DNA from: Rhodospirillaceae bacterium
GTDB lineage: Bacteria; Pseudomonadota; Alphaproteobacteria; UBA11136
Direction of reading: 5' to 3'
DNA: 34,740 nt
NCBI GenBank assembly: GCA_018663165.1
Contig: JABJES010000052.1
Coordinates: forward strand, 1 to 34,740
Below the pieces are notes generated by a model. The model searched no databases. It was not told the DNA's origin and saw only the letters and a program-made list of their open reading frames with translations. This document shows, piece by piece, positions 15,224 through 25,584 of the stretch; positions within the stretch are counted from its first letter, which is position 1, and every line of letters starts with the position of its first letter. The position numbers were made by a program, and so were the translations under genes.

Positions 15224-16507
15224 ATGGCGCATTCAGCCGACTTCAATGGTCCGGGCACACCAGGCCCAAATCTCATGGAGAGTATGAAAACGACTCTTTC
15301 GGCATCGTCAAAAGTGCTGATCGTCGATGACGAGCCGGACATCGTCGAAGAGGTGATCGAACGCCTGACAAAGGAGGGGCTGGATTGCATCCCGGCCTAT
15401 AACGCCGCAGAAGCGATGGACCTTGTGGACAAGAGACCGGATATCGGCGTCGTCGTTACCGATATCCGCATGCCGGGCATGAACGGCATCGATATGGCAC
15501 GGGAACTCAAGGAGAACCTTGAAGAGGACCGCGACATTTACGTCATCGTCGTTACCGGTCACGCCGGCATGCAGGAGGCCATCGAAGCGCTGAAAGTGGG
15601 GGCCGAGGATTTTCTCACCAAGCCGGTCTCTCCCGATCACCTGATCCATTCCGTACGCCGGGCCGAAGAAACCATCCAGTTGCGCCACAATGAGCGCGAA
15701 TTCCACGAAAGATTGGAGCGCGAAGTGGTGAAAAGAACCGCCGAGGCGCGCGCCCTGACGAAAAGTCTGGATAAAAATAATCTGGAACTGATCAAGGCGA
15801 ACCGGGTCAAGGACGAATTCCTCGCCATCATCAGCCATGAGTTGCGCAGCCCCCTGCACGGTATCATCGCCCTTGCCGAGCTGATCCAGATGTCCCAGGG
15901 CAAAGATAGCCCTGAAACCTACCTCGAATATGCCGAGATTATCCTCAAGGAGGGCAACCGGCTTTCTGAGACCGTTGACATGATGCTCACCCTCTCGGCG
16001 GGCAACCAGGGGCTGATTGAACTGAACCCCAAGCCCATCCCTGTGCGGCCGCTGCTCGCAAGAGTTCTCGCGCTGACGGAAGAAACGATACAAGAAAAAA
16101 ACATTGCTCTCCACATCGACGAAGTCCCCGAGACCCTGATTATTACCGCCGACGAAAAATACATGGCCCAAGCCCTGGGCTGCCTTATCAATAATGCCGT
16201 CAAATTTTCATCCAGAGACGCAGAGATTCACATCTGCGCCGATGAAACGCCGGATGCCTGGCATTTCATCCTCCGCGACAATGGCCCCGGTATGAGCGAA
16301 GCCGAAATTGCCATCGCCTTTGAGCCCTTGCGCCAGGTCGACGGCTCGCTCTCCCGCCGCCACGAGGGCTGCGGCGCAGGAATCAATATCGCCACCACCC
16401 TGACTGAGCTCCATGGTGGAAGCCTGGAGATCGATAGCACCCCCGGCGAGGGAACGGCGGTGACAATCACCCTGCCGCGTAACCGGGAAACCGGCGTTGA
16501 GGCCTGA
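15224..16507 (+). CDS. Response-regulator/histidine-kinase hybrid (REC-HisKA-HATPase)
   Basis: This is a 427-residue soluble signalling protein. The N-terminal receiver domain (about 29-145) has Asp35-Asp36, the phosphoacceptor Asp80 in VVTDIRMPGMNG, and Lys133 in FLTKPVSP. After a coiled-coil linker (about 150-195) comes HisKA with His205 in FLAIISHELRSPLHG. The HATPase domain follows (about 305-420), with the N-box LINNAVKF, DNGPGM at 352-357, and GCGAGINIATTL. Receiver-first kinases usually take phosphate from another kinase or act downstream in a phosphorelay. The PhnD-like and PAS-kinase genes follow on the same strand. A start at 15275 (MESMKTT) is an alternative. Confidence 0.92.
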   Translation: MAHSADFNGPGTPGPNLMESMKTTLSASSKVLIVDDEPDIVEEVIERLTKEGLDCIPAYNAAEAMDLVDKRPDIGVVVTDIRMPGMNGIDMARELKENLEEDRDIYVIVVTGHAGMQEAIEALKVGAEDFLTKPVSPDHLIHSVRRAEETIQLRHNEREFHERLEREVVKRTAEARALTKSLDKNNLELIKANRVKDEFLAIISHELRSPLHGIIALAELIQMSQGKDSPETYLEYAEIILKEGNRLSETVDMMLTLSAGNQGLIELNPKPIPVRPLLARVLALTEETIQEKNIALHIDEVPETLIITADEKYMAQALGCLINNAVKFSSRDAEIHICADETPDAWHFILRDNGPGMSEAEIAIAFEPLRQVDGSLSRRHEGCGAGINIATTLTELHGGSLEIDSTPGEGTAVTITLPRNRETGVEA

Positions 16508-16554
16508 GCCCGCATCAACAACCAGTTGAGTGAAATTTGAAAGAAATAAACTTT

Positions 16555-17496
16555 ATGCGATTTGCCGTTCCGATTTTAGGCTTTCTTCTTATTGGCATCG
16601 TGATCGTCTTCGCCATTTCCTTCTCCGAGCCCGATTTGAGCAATTTAGCCCAAATCCATTCGGATAAATCATCACAATCGGATGGGAACAATGAGGCGTC
16701 CATGGCCGCTGATGGGACAGCGGAAATAGTCTTCGGGTTCGACCCCCGCGCCCGCGCCGAGGAGGACGCCCGGCAGTACCTTCCGTTTCTGACCTATTTG
16801 GAACAGGCGACCGGCTACCGCTTCAAATTGCGCTTCACGCCCAAAGGCCACGAGATCCACGATGATCTCGGCAAAAACGTCGTTCATCTGGCCGCCATCG
16901 GCGCCGTCAGCTTCCTCAAAGCCCAGGATAAGTACGGCGCACGGCCCATGGCCCGGGGACTCAATCATGACAACAAGGCCGCCTACCAATCAATGATCGT
17001 GGTCGGGAACAACAGCGATATCCGGGAGATCGGCGATCTGCATGGCCGGACCATGGCGTTCGGCAGCGTCAACTCGACCCAGGGGCATTTTCTGCCCCGG
17101 ATCGCGCTTAACGAACACGGCATCGAGATCGAGGATCTGGCAAGCCACAAATTCACCGGCTCTCACCACGATTGTGCCAATGCGGTTCTTTCAGGCACCC
17201 ATGAGGCCTGCGGCCTGCAGGACACCATGGCCAGGGATCTGGCGGCCGCTAACCAGCTCCGGATCATCTATACCTCGCCCTATTATCCTTCCAGCGGAAT
17301 CGCCGCGTCAAAATCCCTACCCGACGAAGTTTTCCTCAAGATTCAGCAGGCCTTGATCGACTTTGATCCCCAGAGCCTCCACACCGACGGTCTCTATAAC
17401 TGGGACAAGACCGAGATGCCGAACGGCTTTGAGAAAGCCACACCTCAGGATTACGAGGCGTTCCGGGATCAGATGGCCACCCTCGGCCTCCTCTGA
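16555..17496 (+). CDS. PhnD-like phosphate/phosphonate-type substrate-binding protein, membrane-anchored
   Basis: The 313-residue protein (from the ATG at 16555; a TTG at 16537 would add six residues) begins with an uncleaved-looking hydrophobic helix at about 4-23. A hydrophilic linker and a type II periplasmic-binding fold follow. Typical PhnD-family segments are PFLTYLEQATGYRFKLRF, VHLAAIGAVSFLKA, GRTMAFGSVNSTQGHFLPR and the C-terminal LIDFDP. No permease or ATPase gene is adjacent. It sits instead between two histidine kinase genes, which suggests ligand sensing for a two-component system rather than transport. The ligand is unknown. The gap to the next gene is 38 bp. Confidence 0.85.
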   Translation: MRFAVPILGFLLIGIVIVFAISFSEPDLSNLAQIHSDKSSQSDGNNEASMAADGTAEIVFGFDPRARAEEDARQYLPFLTYLEQATGYRFKLRFTPKGHEIHDDLGKNVVHLAAIGAVSFLKAQDKYGARPMARGLNHDNKAAYQSMIVVGNNSDIREIGDLHGRTMAFGSVNSTQGHFLPRIALNEHGIEIEDLASHKFTGSHHDCANAVLSGTHEACGLQDTMARDLAAANQLRIIYTSPYYPSSGIAASKSLPDEVFLKIQQALIDFDPQSLHTDGLYNWDKTEMPNGFEKATPQDYEAFRDQMATLGLL

Positions 17497-17534
17497 GCCA
17501 GGCCGACGAGCGAACCCCTTAATAGATTGGACCC

Positions 17535-19038
<1,504 letters not shown>

Positions 19039-19047
19039 ATATGTGGG

Positions 19048-19067
19048 TCAAGCGGAAGACCGCTTGA
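19048..19067. repeat. Perfect inverted repeat in the tRNA-Ala leader
   Basis: TCAAGCGG (19048-19055) and CCGCTTGA (19060-19067) form an 8-bp hairpin with a 4-base loop, ten bases upstream of the mature tRNA-Ala 5' end. It would lie in the 5' leader of the precursor. Confidence 0.6.
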
Positions 19068-19077
19068 TGTGGGCGGG

Positions 19078-19106
19078 AAAATAGGTACGTGCGGCGAACG
19101 AGGCAA
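19078..19106 (-). promoter_or_regulatory. Candidate promoter of tRNA-Ala
   Basis: On the minus strand TTGCCT (19106-19101) and TATTTT (19083-19078) are separated by 17 bases. The expected start near 19071 leaves a leader of about 33 bases. Confidence 0.45.
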
Positions 19107-19138
19107 GCTAAAAGTGACCCGGCCTTATTCCCGCCGCC

Positions 19139-19516
19139 TTAGTCCTTGCTCTCGCTTTCGACTTTCCCGACCACTTCGGACAAATCGTCATCGTCGGCGG
19201 CCAGTTCCGCAGCAGCGGCAAGAGGATCATCGTCGGCGGCGGCGTCATCGCCGTCGCCGTCGCCGTCGCCATCGACCGGCAACAGACCGCCTTCATCCTT
19301 CTCGGGCCCATCTTCGGTCGTCTCAACAGGATCCTTGGCTGCGGGCGGGGCAGCTTTTTCGGCCGCCGGCGGACGGGAGCGGCGGGATTTCAACCCCGGT
19401 TCGGGATCAAGGGTTTCGCCGCATTTCGGGCAGATGATAGGATCTTTTTTCAGATCATAGAAACGAGCGCCGCAACCTTGGCAATTCCGCTTCTGTCCCC
19501 ATTCGGGTTTAGACAC
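19139..19516 (-). CDS. TIGR02300 (FYDLN acid) family zinc-ribbon protein
   Basis: This 125-residue protein starts at a GTG (19516), with GGAGG seven bases upstream. The N-terminus has a zinc ribbon with two CxxC pairs, CQGC and CPKC, around the family motif GARFYDL (FYDLK here, usually FYDLN). The rest is Pro/Ala-rich and then very acidic, with a Gly-Asp repeat (about residues 84-91) and a D-D-D-D-L stretch. This matches TIGR02300, known from alphaproteobacteria beside tRNA-Ala and aroA, as here. The function is not established. Confidence 0.88.
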   Translation of the reverse strand: MSKPEWGQKRNCQGCGARFYDLKKDPIICPKCGETLDPEPGLKSRRSRPPAAEKAAPPAAKDPVETTEDGPEKDEGGLLPVDGDGDGDGDDAAADDDPLAAAAELAADDDDLSEVVGKVESESKD

Positions 19517-19746
19517 TGGCAACGCCTCCAATCCAGTCTGTATTTCTTTAATTAAGGTGGTCTTTCCCAAAAATAGCGCTTGATGAAAAAACACCCTGAA
19601 CGCCAATTGCCATGATCGGCAGGGCCTGTCAAAACGAAAATGCGCTTAAATGATAAAAACCCTTTTCTGGTGAGGAAAGATCGAGTCGTGCTAGAGAGAA
19701 CAATAATGACCCTGCAACAGCCCTTTGCCATGGAAAGGGAACGATC

Positions 19747-21075
19747 TTGACACTCACGCGCGCCACCCGCGCGGACGCCTTGAGCGGCCGGTTTCGCCCC
19801 CCTGGGGATAAATCTATTTCCCACCGCGCTTTGATGCTGGGTGCGATTTCCATCGGGTTGACGCGAATTTCCGGCCTGCTTGAGAGCGCCGATGTGCTGG
19901 CAACAGCAAACGCCCTTGAGAGCCTTGGCGCTGGAATAAAGCGCGACGGCGACGATTGGCTGGTCGAGGGGTGCGGAATTGGCGGCCTCAAGGCACCGGT
20001 CGATGTGCTCAATATGGGCAATTCCGGCACCGGGGCGCGGCTTCTCATGGGAATTATCGCCAGCCACCCCTTTAGCACCATCGTCAGTGGCGACGCCTCC
20101 CTGAACGAACGGCCGATGGGCCGCATCATTGAGCCCCTGACCCAGATGGGGGCGACGTTTGAGGCCCGTGACGGCGGGCGGCTGCCGCTAACTCTGAAAG
20201 GGGCGACAAGCCCTCTACCCCTGACCTATACCCTTCCCGTCCCCTCGGCCCAGGTCAAATCGGCGATCCTGCTGGCGGCGCTGAATACCCCCGGTGAGAC
20301 GACAATTACAGAGCCTATCCCCTGCCGCGACCACACTGAACGTATGCTCGCCCATTTCGGGGCCGATTTACATCTCAAGGCCGATGCCGATGGACGACGG
20401 ATCATACTGCGGGGTGAACGCGAATTAACGGGCCGCCCGGTCCACGTGCCCGCCGATCCCAGTTCGGCTGCCTTTCCCCTTGTCGCCGCCCTGATCTGCC
20501 CCGGCTCCCAGATCACCCTTGAAGGAATCTGCGCCAACCCCTTAAGAACCGGGCTTTTTGATACATTGCGCGAGATGGGTGCCGATATCGCTTTCGGACC
20601 GGCTCAAGAGCAAGACGGCGAGCCGGTGACCGACATCACCTGCCGCGCCTCCACCCTCAAGGGGATCACGGTGCCGCCTGAGCGCGCCCCGGCAATGATT
20701 GACGAATACCCGGTGCTTGCCATTGCCGCAGCGATGGCCAAAGGAACCACCACAATGCGCGGTCTTGGCGAGCTTCGGATCAAGGAAAGCGACCGCCTTG
20801 CCGCCATGGCCAAGGGCCTTGCCGCCTGTGGTGTCGACGTCGAAGAGCTCGATGACGGGCTTATCATCCACGGCAAGGGCAATATTCCCGGCGGCGCAAA
20901 GGTCGAAAGCCACCTTGATCACCGCATCGCCATGTCCTTTCTGGTTCTCGGGATTGCGGCTGAAAACCCCGTCGAAATTACCGGCGGGGCCACCATCGAC
21001 ACCAGTTTTCCCGGCTTTGCCAAGGCCATGAACGGGCTCGGCGCACATATTACGGAGGAGAAGACGAGCCCATGA
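19747..21075 (+). CDS. aroA: 3-phosphoshikimate 1-carboxyvinyltransferase (EPSP synthase)
   Basis: This enzyme catalyses the sixth step of the shikimate pathway, from shikimate 3-phosphate and PEP to EPSP. The 442-residue protein has PGDKSISHRALML at about 19-31, the PEP-site segment MGNSGTGARLLMG, RPMGRI, SAQVKSA, RDHTER, PAMIDEYPVLAIAAA and LRIKESDRL. Overall it is closer to the class II (CP4-like) enzymes than to E. coli AroA, but keeps Gly in the NSGTGAR loop. The start is a TTG with AAAGGGA upstream. The last four bases overlap the cmk start. Confidence 0.96.
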   Translation: MTLTRATRADALSGRFRPPGDKSISHRALMLGAISIGLTRISGLLESADVLATANALESLGAGIKRDGDDWLVEGCGIGGLKAPVDVLNMGNSGTGARLLMGIIASHPFSTIVSGDASLNERPMGRIIEPLTQMGATFEARDGGRLPLTLKGATSPLPLTYTLPVPSAQVKSAILLAALNTPGETTITEPIPCRDHTERMLAHFGADLHLKADADGRRIILRGERELTGRPVHVPADPSSAAFPLVAALICPGSQITLEGICANPLRTGLFDTLREMGADIAFGPAQEQDGEPVTDITCRASTLKGITVPPERAPAMIDEYPVLAIAAAMAKGTTTMRGLGELRIKESDRLAAMAKGLAACGVDVEELDDGLIIHGKGNIPGGAKVESHLDHRIAMSFLVLGIAAENPVEITGGATIDTSFPGFAKAMNGLGAHITEEKTSP

Positions 21076-21725
21076 TACCGGTTATCGCCATTGACGGCCC
21101 AGCTGCGGCGGGCAAAGGAACCCTTGCCCGCCGGATTGCCGAAACCTACGGCTTCGCCTATCTCGACACCGGCCTGCTCTATCGCGCCACCGGCTGGAAG
21201 GTTTTATCGGCCGGAGATGACCCCGAAAACCCCGAAAGCGCCCTGAAAGGGGCCCAAACGCTGGCACCTGACGACCTCGACAATCCAGAGTTACGGGGCG
21301 ATGAAACGGCCCAGGCAGCCTCGAAAGTGGCGGCGATCCCATCGGTTCGCGCCGCTTTGCTTGATTTTCAGCGAAATTTTGCCGAACACCCGCCAACAGG
21401 CGCAAAAGGGGCGGTAATCGACGGTCGCGACATCGGTACGGTGGTTTTTCCAGCGACACCTTACAAATTGTTCATTATCGCCGCCCTCGAGGTCCGCGCC
21501 GAGCGGCGTCTTAAAGAGTTGCGGCAACGCGGTATCGAGAGTATACATGCCCGCGTTCTGCAGGATATGAAGGACCGTGACGCTCGCGATAGCCAGCGTG
21601 ACATTGCACCGTTGGCGAAAGCGGAAGATGCTTTCCAGATAGATACAACGGAGATGGATGCGGAATCTGTGTTTTCCGCCGCCCTTTCATATCTCGTGTC
21701 GAGAAGCCTTAAACCAGCGTCCTGA
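21072..21725 (+). CDS. cmk: Cytidylate kinase
   Basis: This enzyme phosphorylates CMP and dCMP. The 217-residue protein begins with IAIDGPAAAGKGTLARRIA (P-loop), followed by the typical YLDTGLLYRA. GAVIDGRDIGTVVFP and the LID region with RDARDSQRDIAPL come later, all hallmarks of Cmk. It overlaps aroA by ATGA and is followed by a terminator before rpsA. Confidence 0.96.
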   Translation: MIPVIAIDGPAAAGKGTLARRIAETYGFAYLDTGLLYRATGWKVLSAGDDPENPESALKGAQTLAPDDLDNPELRGDETAQAASKVAAIPSVRAALLDFQRNFAEHPPTGAKGAVIDGRDIGTVVFPATPYKLFIIAALEVRAERRLKELRQRGIESIHARVLQDMKDRDARDSQRDIAPLAKAEDAFQIDTTEMDAESVFSAALSYLVSRSLKPAS

Positions 21726-21748
21726 CACCCTTCCAGCAGAACCAACGA

Positions 21749-21789
21749 AACCGCCGTTGCCGCCCCAACAAGGGACGGACGGTTTTTTT
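21749..21789 (+). terminator. Intrinsic terminator between cmk and rpsA
   Basis: AACCGCCGT (21749-21757) pairs with ACGGACGGTT (21775-21784) with a single bulged A. The descending arm runs directly into T7 (21783-21789). It would end aroA-cmk transcription, or partly attenuate it ahead of rpsA. Confidence 0.65.
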
Positions 21790-21888
21790 AACCAGGGCCA
21801 GCGAGGGAAGCGATGGCCCACAGCAACGTAAACCCGTCACCCGCAAGGGATTTTATACGGTTTTACGCTTTTGATTTTAGGAATAAAC

Positions 21889-23670
21889 ATGTCTGAATCG
21901 ACGACCACCCAAGACGCCTTTGCCATGCCGGAAGGCTTTGCGCCTGATGAAATTTTTGCCGATCTTCTCGATGAAACCTTCGGTGCCAACACATCCATCG
22001 AAGGTTCCGTAATCACCGGACGTGTGATCCAGATTTCCAACGACATGGTCCTGGTGGACGTCGGCCTCAAGGCCGAGGGAAATATCCCGCTCAAGGAATT
22101 TGCGACACCCGGCGAGGACGTCATCCTCAAACCCGGCGACAGCGTTGATGTCTTTGTCGAGCGCATCGAGAACAAGGGCGGCGAAGCCCTTCTCAGCCGC
22201 GAAAAAGCGCGCCGTGAAGAAGCCTGGACCCAGCTTGAGAAGTCCTTTGAAGATGAAGAACGAGTGACCGGCGTTATCTTCGGTCGCGTCAAGGGCGGTT
22301 TTACCGTCGATCTTTCCGGCGCCGTCGCCTTCTTGCCCGGCAGCCAGGTCGATATCCGTCCGGTCCGCGACATTACGCCGCTTCTCAACACCCCCCAGCC
22401 TTTCCAGATTCTCAAGATGGATCGCAAGCGCGGTAATATCGTCGTCTCAAGACGCGCCGTTCTTGAAGAATCCCGGGCCGAACAACGCTCTGAGCTTATT
22501 TCCCAACTCAGCGAAGGTCAGGTACTCGACGGCGTGGTCAAGAACATCACCGATTACGGCGCTTTCGTCGATCTCGGCGGAGTCGATGGCCTGCTGCATG
22601 TAACCGACATCGCCTGGCGGCGCATCAACCACCCGAGCGAAGTTCTGGCCATCGGTCAGACCGTCAAGGTCAAGGTTATCCGCTTTAATTCCGAAACCCA
22701 GCGCATCAGCCTCGGCATGAAACAGCTTGAGCCTGATCCCTGGGAAGGCGTCGACGCCAAATACCCGGTTGGCACCAAATTCTCCGGTCGGGTGACCAAC
22801 ATCACCGATTACGGTGCCTTCGTCGAACTTGAGCCCGGCATTGAAGGCCTCGTCCACGTCTCCGAAATGAGCTGGACGAAAAAGAACATCCATCCTGGAA
22901 AACTCATCTCTACGAGCCAGGAAGTCGAAGTCATGGTTCTTGACGTCGATGCGGAAAAACGCCGGATCAGCCTTGGCCTGAAACAGTGTGGCGATAACCC
23001 CTGGGTTAACTTCGCCGATACCCATCCCGCCGGCACCGAGCTTGAAGGCGAGATCAAGAACATCACTGAATTCGGTCTGTTTGTCGGCCTGCCCGGCAAT
23101 ATCGACGGCATGGTCCACCTTTCCGACCTCGACTGGTCACGTTCCGGCGAAGAAGCCGTTACCGACTACACCAAGGCCGACATGATCAAGGTCAAGGTGC
23201 TCGAAGTCGACACGGCCAAGGAGCGGGTCAGCCTCGGTGTCAAACAGCTTTCCGAAGACCCCGGCGAACATGCCATGGACGAGATCAAAAAGGGCTCTGT
23301 CGTCACCTGCACCGTGACCGCGGTTGAGGAGAACGGCCTGGTGGTTGATCTTGAAGGCGGGTTGAGCGGCTATATCCGCAAGGCCGACCTTTCCAAGGAA
23401 CGCAGCGAACAACGCCCTGATCGCTTTGCTGTCGGTGAACGCATCGATGCCAAAATAATCAAGCTCGACCGCAAGGACCGCAAGGTCAATCTGTCGGTCA
23501 AGGCACGGGAAACGGCCGAGGAAAAGGAAGCCATGGCCCAGTACGGTTCCTCGGATTCCGGTGCCAGCCTCGGTGATATCTTAGGCGCGGCCATGGAAGC
23601 CAAAAAGGATACTTCGGACACACCCGAAGAGGCGGAAAAGGACGACGAAGAAGACACCAAAGAGGCTTAA
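21889..23670 (+). CDS. rpsA: 30S ribosomal protein S1
   Basis: The 593-residue protein has six S1/OB repeats, visible as recurring units such as VVKNITDYGAFVDLGGVDGLLHVTD, GRVTNITDYGAFVELEPGIEGLVHVSE and IKNITEFGLFVGLPGNIDGMVHLSD. The tail is acidic and Glu-rich. S1 binds mRNA leaders on the small ribosomal subunit and helps translation start. The ATG at 21889 has AGGA 7 bases upstream. Its place after cmk is the standard bacterial order. Confidence 0.98.
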   Translation: MSESTTTQDAFAMPEGFAPDEIFADLLDETFGANTSIEGSVITGRVIQISNDMVLVDVGLKAEGNIPLKEFATPGEDVILKPGDSVDVFVERIENKGGEALLSREKARREEAWTQLEKSFEDEERVTGVIFGRVKGGFTVDLSGAVAFLPGSQVDIRPVRDITPLLNTPQPFQILKMDRKRGNIVVSRRAVLEESRAEQRSELISQLSEGQVLDGVVKNITDYGAFVDLGGVDGLLHVTDIAWRRINHPSEVLAIGQTVKVKVIRFNSETQRISLGMKQLEPDPWEGVDAKYPVGTKFSGRVTNITDYGAFVELEPGIEGLVHVSEMSWTKKNIHPGKLISTSQEVEVMVLDVDAEKRRISLGLKQCGDNPWVNFADTHPAGTELEGEIKNITEFGLFVGLPGNIDGMVHLSDLDWSRSGEEAVTDYTKADMIKVKVLEVDTAKERVSLGVKQLSEDPGEHAMDEIKKGSVVTCTVTAVEENGLVVDLEGGLSGYIRKADLSKERSEQRPDRFAVGERIDAKIIKLDRKDRKVNLSVKARETAEEKEAMAQYGSSDSGASLGDILGAAMEAKKDTSDTPEEAEKDDEEDTKEA

Positions 23671-23729
23671 ACCCTCTCCACCTCTGGGCTTGTTCTTATT
23701 GCCCGGTCGTCTAGACCCAAGGAAACGAC

Positions 23730-24635
23730 ATGCCACTGACAAGTGACAGTCTAATTGATCGCCGTCGCCTGAAGCGCCATCTCATTTTGTGGCGCGGGGC
23801 GGCGGTGTTCGCCGTTCTTGGCCTGCTGATCGCCCTTGTTGGTGAAAAAGGTGAGCTTCGCCGCAGCGACCAGCTTGCCCGAATCACCATAAACGGCGTC
23901 ATCGCCGGTGATCTCGACCGCGAAAAATCCCTCTATGATTTACCGCAAGACGAGAGCACCAAAGCGCTGATCGTTCATATCGACAGCCCCGGCGGCACCG
24001 TTGTCGGCGGCGAATCCCTTTACCACGCCCTGCGCTATGTCAGCGAACACATGCCTGTCGTCATCGTCATGGACGAAATCGCCACCAGTGCTGGCTATAT
24101 GACAGCAATTGCCGGTGACCGGATTTTTGCCCGCGAAGGAACGCTGACCGGCTCTATCGGCGTTATCTGGCAGACCACCAACGTCAAGGGCCTGCTGGAA
24201 AAATTCGGCATCCAGACGGACGCCATCAAGAGCGGTAAGATGAAGGCCGAGCCCTCACCCTTTGAGCCGATGACGCAAGAAGTCCGCGAAGAGACGGAAA
24301 AGCTGGTTCTCAACATTTTTGATATGTTCATCGCCATGGTCGTCGAACGCCGCCGCATAACGCCCTCAGAGGTTAATAAAATCGCCGATGGCCGTGTCTT
24401 TACTGGGCTGAAAGCCATGGAGATCAACCTGGTGGACGAGATCGGTGGAGAACGCGAAGCCATCGCCTGGCTGGAAAGTGAGAAATCAATTGAAGCGGAC
24501 CTCCCCATCCACGACTTCAAAATCAAGCGAGAAGAACAAATATGGGAGCCCTTCCTGTCCTCCATGTTCGGAAAAACGATGTTTTCAGAGAGGGTTAGAC
24601 TTGACGGCCTGATCTCCCTCTGGCACGCTGAGTGA
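23730..24635 (+). CDS. sppA: Signal peptide peptidase SppA, single-domain form
   Basis: The 301-residue membrane-anchored serine protease degrades cleaved signal peptides. A single N-terminal helix (about 20-37) is followed by a ClpP/crotonase-fold domain with ALIVHIDSPGGTVVGGESLYHAL, the nucleophile Ser120 in EIATSAGYMTA, and the lysine-containing IKSGKMKAEPSPF near 166-178, which carries the general base. The oxyanion-region GSIGV is also present. It is the short 36K type rather than the double-domain E. coli form. It lies between rpsA and ihfB. Confidence 0.94.
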   Translation: MPLTSDSLIDRRRLKRHLILWRGAAVFAVLGLLIALVGEKGELRRSDQLARITINGVIAGDLDREKSLYDLPQDESTKALIVHIDSPGGTVVGGESLYHALRYVSEHMPVVIVMDEIATSAGYMTAIAGDRIFAREGTLTGSIGVIWQTTNVKGLLEKFGIQTDAIKSGKMKAEPSPFEPMTQEVREETEKLVLNIFDMFIAMVVERRRITPSEVNKIADGRVFTGLKAMEINLVDEIGGEREAIAWLESEKSIEADLPIHDFKIKREEQIWEPFLSSMFGKTMFSERVRLDGLISLWHAE

Positions 24636-24738
24636 GGTTGAGGGGGGAAGGCCCGCCGGAGATGTTGGTGCTGATTGCGCTGTGCATCTTTCGACAGCCG
24701 CCTGAATTAAGAATCGAGAATTTAAGGGGAAGGGATTT

Positions 24739-25023
24739 ATGACTAAATCCGAGCTTATTGCCCGTATAGCGGAAAAGAACCCGCACCTTTTTCACCGCGA
24801 CGTTGAGCGGATTGTCGCCACCATTTTCGAAGAAATTTCGAGTGCCCTTTCAGGCGGCGACCGGGTTGAACTGCGCGGCTTTGGTGCCTTTTCCGTCAAA
24901 CGCCGAGACGCCCGCATCGGTCGCAACCCGCGGACCGGCGAAACCGTCCGCGTTCAGGAAAAACACATTCCCTATTTCAAGACCGGCAAAGAACTCCGCG
25001 AACGCTTGAACGGCAAGGTCTGA
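24739..25023 (+). CDS. ihfB: Integration host factor subunit beta
   Basis: This 94-residue HU/IHF-fold DNA-bending protein starts MTKSELIARIAEKNPHL. It has VELRGFGAFSVKRRDAR and the beta-arm RIGRNPRTGETV with the intercalating Pro. The C-terminal FKTGKELRERLN favours IHF-beta over HU. The ribosome-binding site AAGGGGAAGGGA is strong, as expected for an abundant protein. The position after rpsA and sppA agrees with alphaproteobacterial order. Confidence 0.95.
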   Translation: MTKSELIARIAEKNPHLFHRDVERIVATIFEEISSALSGGDRVELRGFGAFSVKRRDARIGRNPRTGETVRVQEKHIPYFKTGKELRERLNGKV

Positions 25024-25060
25024 CCTTCCACCCCCCCATCCCGGTTTCAACCAAGGTTTT

Positions 25061-25498
25061 ATGACCGTGCGCATTTTAACCTGGTTCATTCTCTTCCCCC
25101 TTCTGGTGATCGCCGTGGTTTTCGCTGTCGGCAACCGGGGGGAAATGATCTTTGACTTTTATCCGCTCCCCCTGACCCTGGCCCTGCCCGTCTATGCTGG
25201 CGTCTTTATTACCGTTTTTCTCGGGTTTATCGCTGGCAGCATCGTCTGCTGGCTGTCCCAGGGAAAGTGGCGGCGGCTGGCGCGCCAGCGCAAGCGCCGG
25301 ATCGCAGAGCTTGAGCGCGACCTCATCGCGACCCAGACGGAAGAAACAAAAAAAACGCCCTCGGATAAAGCCCGGTCAACGGTGCCTATCGTCAGGGAGG
25401 CGCTGGAAATCCTCCCCGTTATCCCCGTCACTGCCCCACCGACCGAGGCCACACCGGGCACCACGCCTACCAGCTCGCCGGGAAAACCCGCAGCCTAA
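25061..25498 (+). CDS. LapA domain-containing (DUF1049) inner-membrane protein
   Basis: The 145-residue protein has two hydrophobic helices (about 5-22 and 42-63). The typical DUF1049 features are an N-terminal helix, a short FDFYPLPLTLALPVYAGVF segment and the second helix with GFIAGSIVCWLSQGKWRR. A basic coiled coil (KRRIAELERDL) and a Pro/Thr-rich tail follow. In E. coli LapA works with LapB in LPS assembly control. Here lapB is not adjacent, and the ihfB neighbourhood is the usual one in proteobacteria. Confidence 0.85.
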   Translation: MTVRILTWFILFPLLVIAVVFAVGNRGEMIFDFYPLPLTLALPVYAGVFITVFLGFIAGSIVCWLSQGKWRRLARQRKRRIAELERDLIATQTEETKKTPSDKARSTVPIVREALEILPVIPVTAPPTEATPGTTPTSSPGKPAA

Positions 25499-25516
25499 GA
25501 CAAAGCTCTCCGCATA

Positions 25517-25546
25517 AATAAAAACCTCCTTGATAGATCAAGGAGG
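25517..25546 (-). terminator. Intrinsic terminator of the small minus-strand gene
   Basis: CCTCCTTGAT (25525-25534) and ATCAAGGAGG (25537-25546) form a perfect 10-bp hairpin. On the minus strand it is followed by TTTTTATTT. It lies 39 bp after the stop of the 65-residue gene. Confidence 0.8.
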
Positions 25547-25584
25547 CAACCGAAAACGGCGGCATTTTTAAGCGATCGGGTGGC

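Noticed and set aside
15308..16171. Minus-strand 287-codon frame inside the REC-kinase gene
   Set aside because: It is the antisense shadow of a clear receiver/HisKA coding sequence.
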